From NCBI GenBank assembly GCA_016192825.1, contig JACPTK010000123.1:154076-218075 (forward strand): a stretch of 64,000 nt of DNA. The letters run 5' to 3'. Position 1 is the first letter of the stretch; every line of letters starts with the position of its first letter. Source of the DNA: Betaproteobacteria bacterium. GTDB taxonomy: Bacteria; Pseudomonadota; Gammaproteobacteria; Burkholderiales; SG8-41. A program made the position numbers and the translations under genes. Positions 10,256 to 19,475 of the stretch are shown here, in pieces. The notes under the pieces are model-generated. The model saw only the letters and a list, made by a program, of their open reading frames with translations. It did no database searches and had not been told where the DNA came from.

Positions 10256-10756
10256 ATGAAGGTACTGCTCCCGATCGATGCGTCGCGGGCTTCGCTCGAG
10301 GCCGTGAGGCACGTGTGCGACGTCACGCGGCGCGGCACGGAGATCGAAGCCGTGGTGCTCAATGTACAGCCATATTTCAACCGGCACATCGCCCGCTTTT
10401 CGAGCAGAGCAGCACGGAACTCGCTGCGCGCGGCGCGCAGCCGCGCCGCCGTCGCCCAGGCAATCGACGAGCTGGCGCTCGCCCATGTCCCGTTTCGATT
10501 GATCGTGGAAGTCGGGCCGCCCGCGGCTCGCATCGCACAAGTGGCCGCCCGGGAAGCCGTGGACGAGATCGTGATGGGCGTCGGCCGTCACCCCGAGTGG
10601 CTGCGCTGGCTCAATCCTTCCATCTCGCACGGGGTGATGGCGCGAACCGATATCCCGGTGACCGTGCTCAACCGGGGTCACGTGGGCTTGCTTGAGCGCT
10701 ACGCCGTTCCGGCTGGCGCAGCGGGCCTCGCCGCCCTGCTCATGGCCGCTGAATGA
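10256..10756 (+). CDS. Universal stress protein, single domain with hydrophobic tail
   Basis: A 166-residue UspA-fold protein. The start at 10256 gives the normal family opening 'MKVLLPIDASRASLEAVRHV'. The ATP-loop region near the end, usually GxxG(9)G(S/T), is loose: 'GVGRHPEWLRWLNPSISHGVM'. The last 20 residues ('ERYAVPAGAAGLAALL') form a hydrophobic tail that is also present in the two other USP domains of this island. Such proteins bind nucleotides and respond to stress; the tail suggests membrane or partner contact. Confidence 0.8.
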   Translation: MKVLLPIDASRASLEAVRHVCDVTRRGTEIEAVVLNVQPYFNRHIARFSSRAARNSLRAARSRAAVAQAIDELALAHVPFRLIVEVGPPAARIAQVAAREAVDEIVMGVGRHPEWLRWLNPSISHGVMARTDIPVTVLNRGHVGLLERYAVPAGAAGLAALLMAAE

Positions 10757-10800
10757 GCTGCCGCCTGCCTTAACGAGTCCAGCCTGGGAGGACCGCCACC

Positions 10801-11259
10801 TTGCTCAAGCTCCTGATACCCATCGACCGTTCCGACGCCTCGAAACTGGCGATCCGACATGTCATCCGTCGCTCGTGGGGAGGCGAAGCTCTGGAGCCGC
10901 ACCTGCTTCACGTGCTCGCTTCGCGCGACGAGGACGGCATCGAGATGCTCGAGGCGGCCGGCGAGCTCTTCGAGCGCGGCGGCCTTCCTTTCGTGGCGCA
11001 CATCCGTTACGGAACTCCGGCCGAGGAGATCGTGCGATTCGCAGAATCCAATCGCTTCGGCGGCATCGTCATGGCTTCCTCCGGCTTGGGATCCATCACC
11101 GAAATGCTGCTGGGATCGGTCGCCGCCCGGGTGCTGCGCACGAGTCGCGTCCCGGTCGAGATCGTCCCGGCATCGCCTCGCTCGCGGCTGCGCGCCTACG
11201 CGGGACCCGCCGGCATCGGCGCAAGCCTCGGCGCCCTGCTTTACAGCGCTCTCGATTAA
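10801..11259 (+). CDS. Universal stress protein, second copy
   Basis: A 152-residue UspA-fold protein starting at TTG 10801, preceded by GGGAGGA. It opens 'MLKLLIPIDRSDASKLAIRH' and keeps a recognisable nucleotide loop in 'VMASSGLGSITEMLLGSVAARVL' (about 94-116). The end again carries the short hydrophobic tail 'YAGPAGIGASLGALLYSALD'. It lies 44 bases after the first usp gene and 25 bases before the P-ATPase, consistent with one operon. Confidence 0.82.
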   Translation: MLKLLIPIDRSDASKLAIRHVIRRSWGGEALEPHLLHVLASRDEDGIEMLEAAGELFERGGLPFVAHIRYGTPAEEIVRFAESNRFGGIVMASSGLGSITEMLLGSVAARVLRTSRVPVEIVPASPRSRLRAYAGPAGIGASLGALLYSALD

Positions 11260-11284
11260 CTAAGCACAAAAGGAAGGACAAACC

Positions 11285-14200
11285 GTGCACTGGCATTCCG
11301 CTGAGGTCGAAGCCGTACTCGAAAAACTCGCCACGCATCCGGGCCGGGGCCTGAATCGAACGGAAGCCGAGCGCCGGCTTGCCGAGTTCGGCGCAAACGA
11401 GCTGGCGAAAAAACGCCGCACCTCGCCGCTCGGCCTTTTTTTCTCCCAGTTCAAGAACACGCTGGTCATCATTCTCGTCATCGCCACGGTGCTGTCCGCG
11501 CTCCTCGGCGAAGTAGTGGATGCGGCCATTATCGCGGCGATCGTGCTCTTCTGCGCCGCGCTCGGTTTCATCCAGGAGTACCGCGCCGAGCGCGCGCTCG
11601 ACGCACTGAAGCGGATGCTGGCCCCCACTGTCCGCATCCTGCGCGACGGCGTCGAACTCTCCCTTCCGTCGCGTGAGCTCGTGGCGGGAGACATCATGCT
11701 GCTCGAGGCGGGCGACCGCGTTCCGGCGGACGGGCGCCTGATCGACGCGCATTCCCTCAAGTGCGACGAGGCCCCGCTCACTGGCGAGTCGTTTCCCGTG
11801 GACAAGTCGTGTCGATCCATGCCGGAAGACACTCCGGCCGCCGATCGCCGGAACATCGTCTTTACCGGCACGACCGTGACCTACGGCCGAGGCAAGGCGG
11901 TGGTCGTCGGCACCGGCACCGGCACGGAGTTCGGCAAGATCGCCGAGCAGGTGTCGAGCGCGAGGACGGAGCCGACCCCGCTCGAGAAGCGCACGGCGGA
12001 GATCGGCCGCTGGCTCGGCCTAATCGCCCTCGGCGTTTGCGCGGTCGCGATCTCGGTCAGCGTGGCGAGAGCCTGGCTCGGCGGCCAGCTCGATCTCCAG
12101 CTTGTCCTGACGATGACGATATTCGCGATCGCGCTCGCGGTGGCTGCGGTGCCCGAGGCGCTCGCGGCCATCGTGACCGGCGCGCTCGCCGTCGGCATGC
12201 ACGAGATGGCCAAGCGCAACGCGCTCGTGCGGCGCATGCCGGCGGTGGAAACGCTCGGCTGCACGACTGTCATCTGCACGGACAAGACCGGAACTCTGAC
12301 CAAGGGCGAAATGACCGCGCGCCGCGTGTTCGTCGGTGGGGAAGCCCATGAGGTGAGCGGCGCCGGATACGAGCCCACGGGTAGCTTCTTGCCGCAGCTC
12401 GATTTGAATGACGAGGCGATGCGCCTCTTCCTCATGGGCGGCGTACTCTGCAGCGACGCCGTCCTCGGCAAGGAGGGCGGACGATGGGCGGTCAAGGGCG
12501 ATCCCACGGAAGGCGCGCTCGTCGTCCTTGCGCGAAAAGCCGGTCTCGACCCGGAACAGGTGCGGCGCGATGGCCCCAGAACGTCGGAACTGCCGTTCAG
12601 CTCGGAGCGCAAGCGCATGACTACGGTGCACCGCATGCCCGATGGCCGGCTGCTTGCCTTCGTGAAGGGCGCTCCCGAGGTCGTGCTCGAGCGCTGTGCG
12701 TACGTCCAGCACGAACAGGCGATGCATCCGCTCGACGATGAAGCCCGCGGCCGGATCCTCGCGGCCAACGAAAAAATGGCGACCGATGCGCTGCGCGTGC
12801 TCGCGATTGGCTATCGCGAGATCGACGGAAGGATGCCGCAGGACGACGATGCGCTCGAGCGTGGGCTGGTGTTTTTGGGCCTCATCGGCATGATGGATCC
12901 GCCGCGCGAAGAAGCGAAGCAGGCGGTGGAGGTATGCCGCCAGGTCCATATCCGACCGATCATGATCACCGGGGACCACAAACTGACCGCCGTCGCCGTC
13001 GCGCGAGAGCTTGGCATCCACCGCGACGGCGACCGGGTGCTCACGGGCGATGAGCTCGGCCACATGACCGACGGTGAATTCGAGAAGGTCGTCGACCGCG
13101 TGAGCGTATACGCGCGCGTCTCGCCGCTTGACAAGCTCAAGATCGTGCGCGCATGGAAGAACCGCGGCGAAGTGGTCGCGATGACGGGCGATGGCGTAAA
13201 CGATGCCCCTGCGCTCAAGCACGCCGACATCGGCATCGCCATGGGCATCACCGGAACCGACGTGGCAAAGGAGGCCGCGGACATGGTGCTTGGCGATGAC
13301 AACTTCGCGACCATCGTGCGCGCCATCGAACGCGGACGCTGGATCTACGACAACATCCGCAAGTACCTGACGTACCTGCTGCGCGCCAACATCACCGAGG
13401 TCGTGGTGCTCGGCGGCGTGGTAATCGTCGTCGGCCCGGAGCTGCTGCCCCTGCTGCCGGCCGCCATCCTCTACATCAACCTCGCCACCGACGGCCTGCC
13501 TGCGCTGGCGCTCGGGCTCTCTCCGCCCGATCGCGACATCATGCAACGGCCGCCGCGTGACCCGAAGGAGAGCGTCTTCTCGCGCGACGTCCGTGTCCTG
13601 GTGCTCCTCGGCGTGCTGATCGAGTGCCCGATCTTTCTCTGGATCTATTTCGACAACTTCGCCGACATCGAAGCCGCCCGGACGAAGATCTTCCTGTTGT
13701 TCGTGTTCGTCGAGCTGATCATTGTCATGAGCTTCCGCTCTTTGCGCTACAGCCTGTTCGAGGCGCCGCCCCACAAGTGGCTGCTGCTCGCCATAGGCTG
13801 GGAGCTTGTGCTGCTCGGGGTGCTGATACAGTTCGCGAACGTACGCGAGGCATTCGGCATCACGATGCCGACGTGGCCGGACCTTGCCATGGTCCTCGCC
13901 ACCAGTGTCTTCGTCCTCGTCGCGATCGAGATCACCAAGGCGTGGTTGAGGGTGACGGCGAAGGACGCGGTCAGCGGGCGCCGCCATCCCGCCCTCGCTG
14001 GGTCTGTTTTCGTGGGGGCCGCGTCGGGAATTCCCGGAGGAAAGACCATGCGACGCATCCTTGTCCCCGTGGACGGCTCAGGCAACTCCAAGTCCGCCGT
14101 CCGGCAGATCGTGAGGGAATTCGCCAGCGATCCGGCAATGGAGATTCATCTGCTTAACGTGCAGCAGCCATTGAGCTCATACGTCTCGCGCTTTCTGAGC

Positions 14201-14554
14201 CGGAAGACCATTCGCGACTACCACCGCGAGCAATCGGAGAAGGCGATTGCCCCCGTGAAGCACATGCTCGACGAATTCGGCGTCCCCCATGCCGTGCACT
14301 TCGCCACGGGGGAGCGCGCCAGCGAGATTGCGGGCGCCGCACGACGTCTGCGCTGCGACCGCATCCTGATCGGCACGGCGCGCAAGAACTCCCTGACCCG
14401 CCTGGTGCAAAGCTCGGTGACGAACAAGGTAATCGCGCTCGCTTCCGTGCCGGTGGAGGTGATCCCCGGAGACGGAATGTCGAAGTGGGAGCGTTACGGA
14501 ATACCTGCTGGTCTTGGCGCGGCCCTTACGCTCGCGCTCGCCACCATGGAGTAA
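11285..14554 (+). CDS. P-type cation ATPase (Ca-like) fused to a universal stress domain
   Basis: A 1089-residue protein starting at GTG 11285. Residues 1 to about 905 are a complete P2-type ATPase: 'LTGES' actuator motif, 'DKTGTLTKG' phosphorylation site, 'TGDGVNDAPALK' hinge and 'LATDGLPALALG' membrane helix 6. These match Ca2+/Mn2+-type pumps that export cations. Residues about 922-1089 are a UspA domain ending in the tail 'ERYGIPAGLGAALTLALA'. A strong ribosome site with ATG lies at the junction (14048), so a free USP may also be made. Ion specificity is inferred. Confidence 0.9.
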   Translation: MHWHSAEVEAVLEKLATHPGRGLNRTEAERRLAEFGANELAKKRRTSPLGLFFSQFKNTLVIILVIATVLSALLGEVVDAAIIAAIVLFCAALGFIQEYRAERALDALKRMLAPTVRILRDGVELSLPSRELVAGDIMLLEAGDRVPADGRLIDAHSLKCDEAPLTGESFPVDKSCRSMPEDTPAADRRNIVFTGTTVTYGRGKAVVVGTGTGTEFGKIAEQVSSARTEPTPLEKRTAEIGRWLGLIALGVCAVAISVSVARAWLGGQLDLQLVLTMTIFAIALAVAAVPEALAAIVTGALAVGMHEMAKRNALVRRMPAVETLGCTTVICTDKTGTLTKGEMTARRVFVGGEAHEVSGAGYEPTGSFLPQLDLNDEAMRLFLMGGVLCSDAVLGKEGGRWAVKGDPTEGALVVLARKAGLDPEQVRRDGPRTSELPFSSERKRMTTVHRMPDGRLLAFVKGAPEVVLERCAYVQHEQAMHPLDDEARGRILAANEKMATDALRVLAIGYREIDGRMPQDDDALERGLVFLGLIGMMDPPREEAKQAVEVCRQVHIRPIMITGDHKLTAVAVARELGIHRDGDRVLTGDELGHMTDGEFEKVVDRVSVYARVSPLDKLKIVRAWKNRGEVVAMTGDGVNDAPALKHADIGIAMGITGTDVAKEAADMVLGDDNFATIVRAIERGRWIYDNIRKYLTYLLRANITEVVVLGGVVIVVGPELLPLLPAAILYINLATDGLPALALGLSPPDRDIMQRPPRDPKESVFSRDVRVLVLLGVLIECPIFLWIYFDNFADIEAARTKIFLLFVFVELIIVMSFRSLRYSLFEAPPHKWLLLAIGWELVLLGVLIQFANVREAFGITMPTWPDLAMVLATSVFVLVAIEITKAWLRVTAKDAVSGRRHPALAGSVFVGAASGIPGGKTMRRILVPVDGSGNSKSAVRQIVREFASDPAMEIHLLNVQQPLSSYVSRFLSRKTIRDYHREQSEKAIAPVKHMLDEFGVPHAVHFATGERASEIAGAARRLRCDRILIGTARKNSLTRLVQSSVTNKVIALASVPVEVIPGDGMSKWERYGIPAGLGAALTLALATME
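14035..14050 (+). promoter_or_regulatory. Internal ribosome binding site and start inside the ATPase-USP gene
   Basis: CGGAGG at 14035-14040 is followed after seven bases by ATG at 14048, exactly where the USP domain begins ('MRRILVPVDGSGNSKS'). This would yield a separate 168-residue USP from the same mRNA. Confidence 0.6.
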
Positions 14555-14612
14555 TTCGGTCCCAGGGCCCGACTTCCGGCGGTGCGCGGTGGCGCGAGCT
14601 CAAAGAGAACTG

Positions 14613-16280
14613 TCAGATCCTGGGGTACGGATGCCGCCCTGCCATCACCTCGACCAGGGCCGGCCGGCTCCGCGTTGCCGCGATGCCTTTCCGCAGTGCG
14701 CCTTCAACTTCCTTCGGGTCGGTCACGTGGATGCCTTCCGCGCCGCAAGCTCGGGCGATCGCGGCGAAGTCCGGACTTTGGAATGCCGTGCCGTAGGTGT
14801 GACCGTAGAGGTTCGACTGCTGCATGAAGGTCTGGCCGAACGCGCCGTCGTTCAGGACGATCATGAGGATGTTGGCCCCGTACTCGACCGCGGTGGGAAG
14901 ATCGCCGATGGTCATGAGAAAGGCGCCGTCTCCCGCAAGCGCAACCACGTCGCGGCCCGGAAATTCCATCTTGGCCACGATCGCCGTCGGCAAGCCGTAG
15001 CTCATGGCGTTCCACACGCCCGACTGCATGAAGGACTCGGGGGTGGCGATGCGGCGGAAGGTGCGGGCCCACATCTGGCAGTTGCCCACGTCGCTCGCGA
15101 CCACCGCATGGTCGTCCAGCACGGCGTTCATCGCGTCCATCAGCAGGCCCGGGTAAATGGGCTTGTCGCTCTTGTGGGGCTCGTTCTGCGCCGCCAGGCT
15201 CGCACGCACGGCGGCCTTGCCCTCGGCCAGTTTCCGTATGAGCGCCTCTTCGCGCGGCCGCTGGTAGCTTCCCAGCCGCTCGAGCAGCGCGGCCAGGAAC
15301 AGCTTCGGATCGGCCACGCGCCGCTCCTCCCCGTCGTAACGGGCATCCGCGGCGTCGTCGAAGCCCACGAGGACGAGATCGCGCTCGGGCGCGCGCTCGC
15401 GCAGCTCGCTCATCTCGGCCGTGCCCGCGCGCATGCCCACGGCGAGGACCAGGTCGGCGCGCTTCAGCGCCTCGGCGCAAAGCGGGTGGCTGCGGTGTTG
15501 CTGAAAGTGGCCCGCGAAGAAAGGATGCGCCTCGGGAATCACGCCGATCGCGTCCTGCGCGAAGATGACCGGAGCCTGAAGCTTCATCGAAAGCTCCGCA
15601 AGCTCCCCCATCGCGCCCTTGCGGACGATCCCTTTCCCCGCCGCGATGACGGGCGAGCGCGTATCCATGAGCCGCTTCGCCAAACGGTCCACGTCGCGCG
15701 CGTCGGGTCCGGGGACCTCGGTGGCGATGGGCCGGTACTCCGGCAGAACGGCAGGCTCCTGCTGAAGGATGAACTCGCTGTAATCCGACAGGCGCGGCAA
15801 CTCGACGTGCACCGGACCCGGCCGCCCGCTGCGGGCGAGGTGAAACGCCTTCGCCATCGCTTCCGGGATGTCGGAAAGCCGCTCCACGCGGGCGCTCCAT
15901 TTGGTGATCTTCTTGAACATCCCGTGCACGAAGGCGGGATCGTCCACTCCGTGAAAAGCCTCGCGGGCGGCCTTCAGCGGCACCGCGCCGCTGATATGCA
16001 CCACCGGTGACGCAGCACCGTACGCCTGGGCGACCCCGGCCATCGAGTTGAGGCAGCCCGGCCCGGCGGTGACGACACACACGCCGGGCTTGCCGGTGAG
16101 ACGGCCGTAGGCATCCGCCATCAGGGAAACGTTCGGCTCCTGTTTGCAGGTGACGAACCGTATGGACTTCACCCGGCTCAGCCCGTCGTAGATCGGATGG
16201 ATATGGGAACCGGGAACGCTGTAGACCCGCTCGACGCCCTCCTCCCGCAGCGCCTCGGCAACCGCTTCGCCCGCGTGCAT
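14613..16280 (-). CDS. Thiamine-diphosphate enzyme, acetolactate-synthase-like
   Basis: A 555-residue ThDP enzyme of the IlvB superfamily. The catalytic Glu is in 'CKQEPNVSLMADAYGRL' (about 49). The ThDP motif runs from 'GDGAFLMTIGDL' to 'LNDGAFG' near 460-490. The three domains (pyrimidine, central, pyrophosphate) have normal sizes. The start at 16280 gives the usual 'MHAGEAVAEALREEGVERVY'. No small regulatory subunit is near, so it is more likely a decarboxylase or carboligase of a catabolic route than the biosynthetic synthase. It follows the uracil glycosylase gene by 17 bases. Confidence 0.88.
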   Translation of the reverse strand: MHAGEAVAEALREEGVERVYSVPGSHIHPIYDGLSRVKSIRFVTCKQEPNVSLMADAYGRLTGKPGVCVVTAGPGCLNSMAGVAQAYGAASPVVHISGAVPLKAAREAFHGVDDPAFVHGMFKKITKWSARVERLSDIPEAMAKAFHLARSGRPGPVHVELPRLSDYSEFILQQEPAVLPEYRPIATEVPGPDARDVDRLAKRLMDTRSPVIAAGKGIVRKGAMGELAELSMKLQAPVIFAQDAIGVIPEAHPFFAGHFQQHRSHPLCAEALKRADLVLAVGMRAGTAEMSELRERAPERDLVLVGFDDAADARYDGEERRVADPKLFLAALLERLGSYQRPREEALIRKLAEGKAAVRASLAAQNEPHKSDKPIYPGLLMDAMNAVLDDHAVVASDVGNCQMWARTFRRIATPESFMQSGVWNAMSYGLPTAIVAKMEFPGRDVVALAGDGAFLMTIGDLPTAVEYGANILMIVLNDGAFGQTFMQQSNLYGHTYGTAFQSPDFAAIARACGAEGIHVTDPKEVEGALRKGIAATRSRPALVEVMAGRHPYPRI

Positions 16281-16297
16281 CGCCGGACGTCGAGCGC

Positions 16298-17008
16298 TCA
16301 CGTTGAGATTCCCAGGTCCGCGAGCGAGCGCGTCATCTGCGCAGCCCAGCCGCGGTTGGCCGCCGGGCTTGCCGGGCTCGGATGCGGCACCACCCCGAGC
16401 CTGACCGGGACTCCCTCCAGCGCGGCGGCAGCGCGGTCCGCGGCAAACCGCCCCACCCCGACGACGAACTCGGGGTGCAGGTATGCGACGGTGCGCCGGA
16501 GTGCAAGGTTGCAGGCGACGAGCAGCGGCTCCCGCTCCGCGCGCGGCAGCTTGTCCGGCGTGCGATTGCGGCCGCTGGCCTCGATGAACGCGAGCGGGCA
16601 GTAGTTGGCAACGAAGAAACGCGCGAAGAAGCGTTCCGGCCGTCCGAACGTGTCGCGCGCCCAGCCCCAGAAGCGTTGGCCGCTCACTTCCCCGCGCGGG
16701 CACTCGAAGCCCGCCACCGGGCGCTTCGGATGCTCGCGCGCCGGGCGCCCGACCGGCGCTTCGATGCCGAGCCAGTCACGCACCATCGAGACATCGCCGA
16801 AGGGCACGCCGGTCTGCACCATCCCGAAAGGACCGGGATTCATGCCGAGCAGCACGACCTGCGGGCGCCCCCGGCCGAAACGCTCCAGATAGGCGCGGTG
16901 CGGCCGCCACGCGTAATCGAGGGGGTTGTAGACGTACGCCACCGGTTGCCTGAAGCGCAGCCGGCCCACGTCACGACGGAGGCGGCGCGCGATTTCGACG
17001 AGTTCCAT
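16298..17008 (-). CDS. SMUG-type uracil-DNA glycosylase
   Basis: A 236-residue protein of the SMUG branch of uracil-DNA glycosylases, which cut uracil from DNA in base excision repair. The signature 'GMNPGPFGMVQTGVPFGD' (about 55-72) is the SMUG active-site loop with its Asn. The second motif 'HPSPASPAANRGW' (about 208-220) supplies the catalytic-site His and intercalation loop. It is upstream of and probably co-transcribed with the ThDP gene, though the functions look unrelated. Confidence 0.88.
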   Translation of the reverse strand: MELVEIARRLRRDVGRLRFRQPVAYVYNPLDYAWRPHRAYLERFGRGRPQVVLLGMNPGPFGMVQTGVPFGDVSMVRDWLGIEAPVGRPAREHPKRPVAGFECPRGEVSGQRFWGWARDTFGRPERFFARFFVANYCPLAFIEASGRNRTPDKLPRAEREPLLVACNLALRRTVAYLHPEFVVGVGRFAADRAAAALEGVPVRLGVVPHPSPASPAANRGWAAQMTRSLADLGIST

Positions 17009-17056
17009 GTGTCAGTCCGGGCCCCGCGCGCTGCCTCATCGGCGCAGCGGCAATCC

Positions 17057-18106
17057 TCAGGACGCGCTTGCGCCCACGGCACCGATCGCGGCAAAGAGGT
17101 CGGACACGGTATGCCGCGGTATGCCGCGGGTGATGAAGACCAGCCGCGTGCAGCGGTCCTCCCCCGGCCAGGCCGCCAGCTCCAGGGGCGGATGAAACAG
17201 GTGCTGGACGCCCTGCACCACCATCGGCCCCGCCTTGCCTTCCACGTTGACCAGCCCCTTCACGCGCAGGAGGTCGGGTCCGCGCAGCGCCGTCAGCACC
17301 TCGAGGCATTGCGTGAAGGCCGCCCACGGCATGGGCCGCTCGAACCGCAGCACGAAGGTCTGCACGGTCTCGTCGTGCCGGTGCCCGTGATCGGAGTCTT
17401 CTTCCGCGCCGAGCCAGCGCTCGACTTCCTCGAGCCTGGCATTGACGCGCGCGAGCCCGACGCCCACCAGGAACGACAGCTCGATGTCGCCGTTCAGCGC
17501 GAGGCGCACCGGGGCGTGCGGGTTGATATCGTGCAGCCGCCCGGTGAGCGCGCCCATCTGCTTCTCGCCCACCAGGTCGGATTTGGTCACCACCAGGCGG
17601 TCGGCCAGTGCGACCTGCTTGACCGGCTCGGAGAACTGCTTGAGCTGGCCCGGGGCGTTGACCGCGTCCACCAGCGTCACCACGCAGTCGAGGCGGTACT
17701 GGTCGAGCAGCAGCGCGTCCGTGATCAGCGTCTGCATCACCGGCGCCGGGTCGGCGAGCCCGGTGGTCTCGATGACCACGCGGTCGAAGTCGATCACCTC
17801 CCCGTTGCGCCGCTTGATGAACAGCTCGCGCAGCGTTTCCTGCAGGTCGCCGCGCAGCACGCAGCACAGGCAACCGTTGTTGAGCAGCATCATCTGCTCG
17901 GAGGAGACCTGGACGAGATCGTTGTCCACGCCGATCTCGCCCAGCTCGTTGACGATCACCGCGACGCGGTTCATCTCCGGCCGCCTGAGCAACCGGTTGA
18001 TGAGAGTGGTCTTGCCGCTGCCGAGGAACCCCGTGACGATGGACACCGGGATCAGCCCCGCGAGCGCGTCACGCGTGGTGCTTGGAGTCGCCTCAGCCGT
18101 AGCCAT
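17057..18106 (-). CDS. CobW/YjiA-family zinc-binding GTPase
   Basis: A 349-residue G3E GTPase. Walker A is 'GFLGSGKTTL', the metal-binding motif is 'GCLCC', Walker B lies in 'VVIETTGLADP' and 'TKSDLV' is the base-specificity motif. A His-rich stretch ('DSDHGHRHDE') precedes the C-terminal domain. The family delivers metals to target enzymes. I chose ATG 18106; the longer frame from 18160 would start inside a repeat array. The client is unknown; neighbours include a zinc dehydrogenase-like set and cupins. Confidence 0.88.
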   Translation of the reverse strand: MATAEATPSTTRDALAGLIPVSIVTGFLGSGKTTLINRLLRRPEMNRVAVIVNELGEIGVDNDLVQVSSEQMMLLNNGCLCCVLRGDLQETLRELFIKRRNGEVIDFDRVVIETTGLADPAPVMQTLITDALLLDQYRLDCVVTLVDAVNAPGQLKQFSEPVKQVALADRLVVTKSDLVGEKQMGALTGRLHDINPHAPVRLALNGDIELSFLVGVGLARVNARLEEVERWLGAEEDSDHGHRHDETVQTFVLRFERPMPWAAFTQCLEVLTALRGPDLLRVKGLVNVEGKAGPMVVQGVQHLFHPPLELAAWPGEDRCTRLVFITRGIPRHTVSDLFAAIGAVGASAS

Positions 18107-18124
18107 GGTTATCCGCTTTTGGAC

Positions 18125-18222
18125 AAGCTGCGAGCTTCGAGCCGCGAGCTTCGATATCAACCCGATCGCCCTGATAGCCGGTGGCTGCTGGCTCGTGGCT
18201 CATAGCTCGTAGCTCGTAGCTG
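18125..18222. repeat. Inverted iterated-word array (AGCTNCGAG)
   Basis: The left arm (18125-18153) repeats AGCTGCGAGCTTCGAGCC. The right arm (18187-18222) repeats GCTCGTAGCTCGTAGCT, its imperfect reverse complement. The arms could fold into a long hairpin between the LVIVD gene and the CobW gene. Confidence 0.75.
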
Positions 18223-18227
18223 ATGGT

Positions 18228-19475
18228 TCAGAAAGTCGTTTCCAGCGTATAGAGGCCGCCACCGAACCGGTCCACCGCGTAGACGATGCGGTTCTCGTCC
18301 ACCCACACGTCGTTGATCTGGGCCGAGCCCTTGGGCGCCAGCTTGGGCGTCCCGGGCACGAAGTAGCCGACTTCCTTGGGCTGCAGCGGATTGGCGAGAT
18401 CGAACGCCCGCACGCCGCCGTTGAAGAAGGTGGCGAATATCAGGTTCTCCGAGCGGAACGAGCACGGTCCCGGCTGGTTCTCGTGCATGTTGTGCGAGCC
18501 GTAGCGGCCGCCGCGCTTGATGAACGCCTCCGCCGGCGGCAGCGGCAGCGTCGCCACCGGAACCAGGTTGCTCTCGACCCGCGCGTCCACGATCCACGTC
18601 AGCTTCGGCCAGTCCTCGCCGTTGTCCTTCACGCATTCGTCGGAGATGACCAGGAGGTTGCGCTCGATCAGCGGCAGCACGGTGTGGGTGAAGCCGTTGT
18701 ACGGCGGCGAGTACTGCAGGTGCCCGACCGGCTTCGGCTTCGACTTGTCGCTGATGTCGAGTATCCAGGCGCCGCCGTCGATGTAGCCGATGTAAGCGCG
18801 GTCCGGGCGCTGGGGATAGACATTGGTATTGTGCGGCCGGTACCCGCCGTCGAAGCGGGGATGGCGCGGCGGCGGCGGCGCGGCGTCACCCTTGCGCGTG
18901 CCGGGATACCACCAGCGGCCCACTTCGGCCGGCTTCGACGGATTGCGCACGTCGATGATGCGGTAGAACTGGTCGTCCTTCGGGTGGGTCGGCTCGAAAT
19001 CCGGCGCCCCCGAGGTGAGATGCACGTACTCGCCGTCCACGAAGAACACGCAGTGCGCGCCGCGCGAGCAGGGGCCGGAGGTGTCGAAATGCGAAATGCG
19101 CTTCGGCTGCTCCGGCTTGCTGATGTCGAAGAGATCGAAGCCCGCCGGCTTGAGGCCCCATTTCTTGGTCTGGTAGGCGACCGCCATGATGTCGCCCACC
19201 ACGTCGAGCGAGTTCGACCGCACGTCGGCGTGCGGCAGATCGGTCTGGACCACCATCCTGGGATTGCGCGGGTCGGTCACGTCCACCGCGGTGAAGTTCT
19301 TGGGCGCCGACTCGTGCGCGAGCCACAGGATGCGCCGCCCATCCTTCGCCTTCTGCAGGTTGATGCCCTCGCCGATGCCGCCGAAACCGGCAAGCTCGTG
19401 GTGCCCGAGGAGTTTCATGTTGAGGGCGAGCGGCGTCGCCTGCCCGCCCGGCCGCAAGGATCCTTCGACTGCCAT
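18228..19475 (-). CDS. LVIVD-repeat protein
   Basis: A 415-residue protein built of repeated beta-propeller-like units with 'VDVTDPRNPRMV', 'FDISKPEQPKRI', 'IDVRNPSKPAEVG', 'LDISDKSKPKPVG' and 'FDLANPLQPKEVG'. These are LVIVD repeats. No signal peptide is seen. The repeat class is often surface or periplasmic, but its role is unknown. GGAAGG precedes the ATG at 19475, and the ATG directly abuts the TAA of the upstream dehydrogenase (TAAATG), which implies translational coupling. Confidence 0.75.
   Translation of the reverse strand: MAVEGSLRPGGQATPLALNMKLLGHHELAGFGGIGEGINLQKAKDGRRILWLAHESAPKNFTAVDVTDPRNPRMVVQTDLPHADVRSNSLDVVGDIMAVAYQTKKWGLKPAGFDLFDISKPEQPKRISHFDTSGPCSRGAHCVFFVDGEYVHLTSGAPDFEPTHPKDDQFYRIIDVRNPSKPAEVGRWWYPGTRKGDAAPPPPRHPRFDGGYRPHNTNVYPQRPDRAYIGYIDGGAWILDISDKSKPKPVGHLQYSPPYNGFTHTVLPLIERNLLVISDECVKDNGEDWPKLTWIVDARVESNLVPVATLPLPPAEAFIKRGGRYGSHNMHENQPGPCSFRSENLIFATFFNGGVRAFDLANPLQPKEVGYFVPGTPKLAPKGSAQINDVWVDENRIVYAVDRFGGGLYTLETTF

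Noticed and set aside
14514..16010. Long antisense open frames opposite the ThDP enzyme, uvrB, P-ATPase and cyclase genes
   Set aside because: High GC content opens shadow frames. Their composition is Arg/Ala/His-rich and lacks domains, while the opposite strand has clear families.
18107..18160. Longer CobW start at 18160
   Set aside because: The added residues are encoded by the word array and lack family similarity. The ATG at 18106 fits better.
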